From Alteromonas marina (GTDB lineage Bacteria; Pseudomonadota; Gammaproteobacteria; Enterobacterales; Alteromonadaceae), in contig NZ_JWLW01000009.1 in NCBI RefSeq assembly GCF_000808575.1, positions 1 to 64,000 on the forward strand: a DNA stretch of 64,000 nt. The letters are read 5' to 3'. Positions 63,216 to 64,000 of this stretch are shown here, in pieces. Positions within the stretch are counted from its first letter, which is position 1; each line of letters opens with the position of its first letter. The position numbers and the translations under genes are program-made. The notes under the pieces were generated by a model, which was given only the letters and a program-made list of their open reading frames with translations, was not told the origin of the DNA and made no database searches.

Positions 63216-63449
63216 ATGATAAAAGTTTTGAAATGGATAATGGTCAGTGGTGTTTTGCTTTTTATACTGGGGCACTACATTATCAGCTATTCCGGCCTTC
63301 CCGAAAAAATAGGGGTTAAGGGCATTTATCTTGGTGCGTTCTGCATGGCCATTGGACTTGCCATGTCGCTACCTACAAAAATGTACTTAACCTTTCTTTT
63401 CGTAACACGTGAAAATCGTTTACGTACGCATACTAATAAAAAGCACTAG
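63216..63449 (+). CDS. small membrane protein with two helices, unknown function
   Basis: The 77-residue protein MIKVLKWIMVSGVLLFILGHY... has two transmembrane helices (about 7-27 and 38-62) joined by a short polar loop (SGLPEKIGVKG), with a basic C-terminus (RENRLRTHTNKKH) predicted to be cytoplasmic. I do not recognise a family. It ends only five bases before the stop of the convergent YgjV-like gene. It may be an independent gene with unknown partners; the reading frame is clean and its composition is coding-like. Confidence 0.5.
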   Translation: MIKVLKWIMVSGVLLFILGHYIISYSGLPEKIGVKGIYLGAFCMAIGLAMSLPTKMYLTFLFVTRENRLRTHTNKKH

Positions 63450-63454
63450 CGCTA

Positions 63455-63973
63455 CTACACAGCACTTACGCGTATCGCTTTTCTAAGTCTTAGGTAGTAC
63501 CACATATTAGAGGCTGCAAAAAGCGCTTCAGTAATGGCTAATCCCCACGTTTGCGTAATTATTCCGTACGCGGTGAAGTTGATGGAGCCAATGATCATGC
63601 ATACCCTTAAACCCGCTTCCTTGCAGTGAAGTTCACCAAACCGGTATGCCATAAAAGTTAACACCGGCATAGCTTCAACTAAGGACGTTTTACCGGTTAG
63701 GTTATTCACCGTCAGCACAATAACCATCATAGCGATTAATGTAATATAGGTTGCCATAGGAGACAGTAGTTTTTGTTTTATTAAACGATAACTGGTACTC
63801 AGCCCTGCCACCGTAATAACTGCAGCTCCTCCCCACGCTTGCTCGAAAACCAAAAGTGAGCCAATTGCAATACATAATCCTAAATTCAGTAGCAGTAATT
63901 TGCGCTCAGTGTTCGACCAAAAGGAGGCCAAAGCGAATGCAACGGGAAACCCGTGAAGAAGTAATTCAAACAT
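63455..63973 (-). CDS. YgjV-type inner-membrane protein
   Basis: The 172-residue protein is almost entirely hydrophobic, with about six helices, and resembles E. coli YgjV (Imp-YgjV family). Recognisable segments are NLGLCIAIGSLLVFEQAWGGAAV, RLIKQKLLSPMATYITLIAMMVI and EAMPVLTFMAYRFGELHCKEAGLRVCMIIGSINFTAYGI. The family has no established function. I start it at ATG 63973 (MFELLLHGFP); a GTG three codons upstream is possible. It ends five bases from the convergent 77-residue gene, and its promoter region runs into the right edge of the window. Confidence 0.7.
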   Translation of the reverse strand: MFELLLHGFPVAFALASFWSNTERKLLLLNLGLCIAIGSLLVFEQAWGGAAVITVAGLSTSYRLIKQKLLSPMATYITLIAMMVIVLTVNNLTGKTSLVEAMPVLTFMAYRFGELHCKEAGLRVCMIIGSINFTAYGIITQTWGLAITEALFAASNMWYYLRLRKAIRVSAV

Positions 63974-64000
63974 GATGATCACAGTAAAAAAGTCAGTGGT

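Overview
The window is an ordinary chromosomal segment of a marine gammaproteobacterium, most probably Alteromonas or a close relative in Alteromonadales. This is inferred from protein similarity recalled from memory and from gene order (aroK-aroB-damX-dam ... rpe-trpS, mrcA divergent from pilMNOPQ). I see 52 protein genes, no rRNA, tRNA, CRISPR array, prophage or complete insertion sequence. Genes are dense and mostly intact. Both window edges cut intergenic sequence.

Layout. 1-3.5 kb: a YghU-type glutathione transferase, a small lipoprotein and NAD-malic enzyme. 3.5-10.9 kb: PBP1A (mrcA) divergent from the type IV pilus assembly operon pilMNOPQ. 11-19.8 kb: aroK-aroB-damX-dam, then a minus-strand insertion (DUF2970 protein, small secreted protein, TIGR02001-type envelope protein), then rpe-trpS and a pabA-type amidotransferase. 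20-26.5 kb: an HDOD-like protein and arginine succinyltransferase genes astC-astA-astD followed by a DUF1338 putative oxygenase. 26.5-31.6 kb, minus strand: parC, an H-NOX nitric-oxide sensor and a PAS-GGDEF-EAL protein; the last two form a NO/c-di-GMP module. 31.9-35.8 kb: a large hybrid histidine kinase and a DUF2982 membrane protein. 36-41 kb: an RND efflux pump and adaptor divergent from a TetR regulator, with overlapping palindromes between them. 41.2-44.7 kb: pyrB, hemL and a class III adenylate cyclase. 44.8-49.5 kb, minus strand: a DyP-like protein with altered catalytic residues, gamma-glutamyltransferase, and amtB-glnK with a sigma-54/NtrC-like control region. 49.7-53.5 kb: a TonB/TolA-shaped orphan, an AraC regulator, a DUF808 membrane protein, a 265-bp MITE-like repeat, and a two-gene unit for small exported or membrane proteins. 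53.6-64 kb: PBP1B (mrcB), a lytic transglycosylase, a DUF4198 protein, hrpB, thpR, purU and two small membrane proteins.

Themes. Cell-wall growth and envelope work recur (mrcA, mrcB, MltB-type transglycosylase, DamX SPOR protein, pilus secretin). Nitrogen handling recurs too (glnK-amtB, ast genes, ggt, pabA), and second-messenger signalling is represented by c-di-GMP and cAMP enzymes. Nothing here is clearly a new defence or mobile system. The items most worth a second look are the folded MITE-like repeat, the small-protein unit beside it, the DyP active-site changes, the nitrogen-control sites and the efflux operator region.
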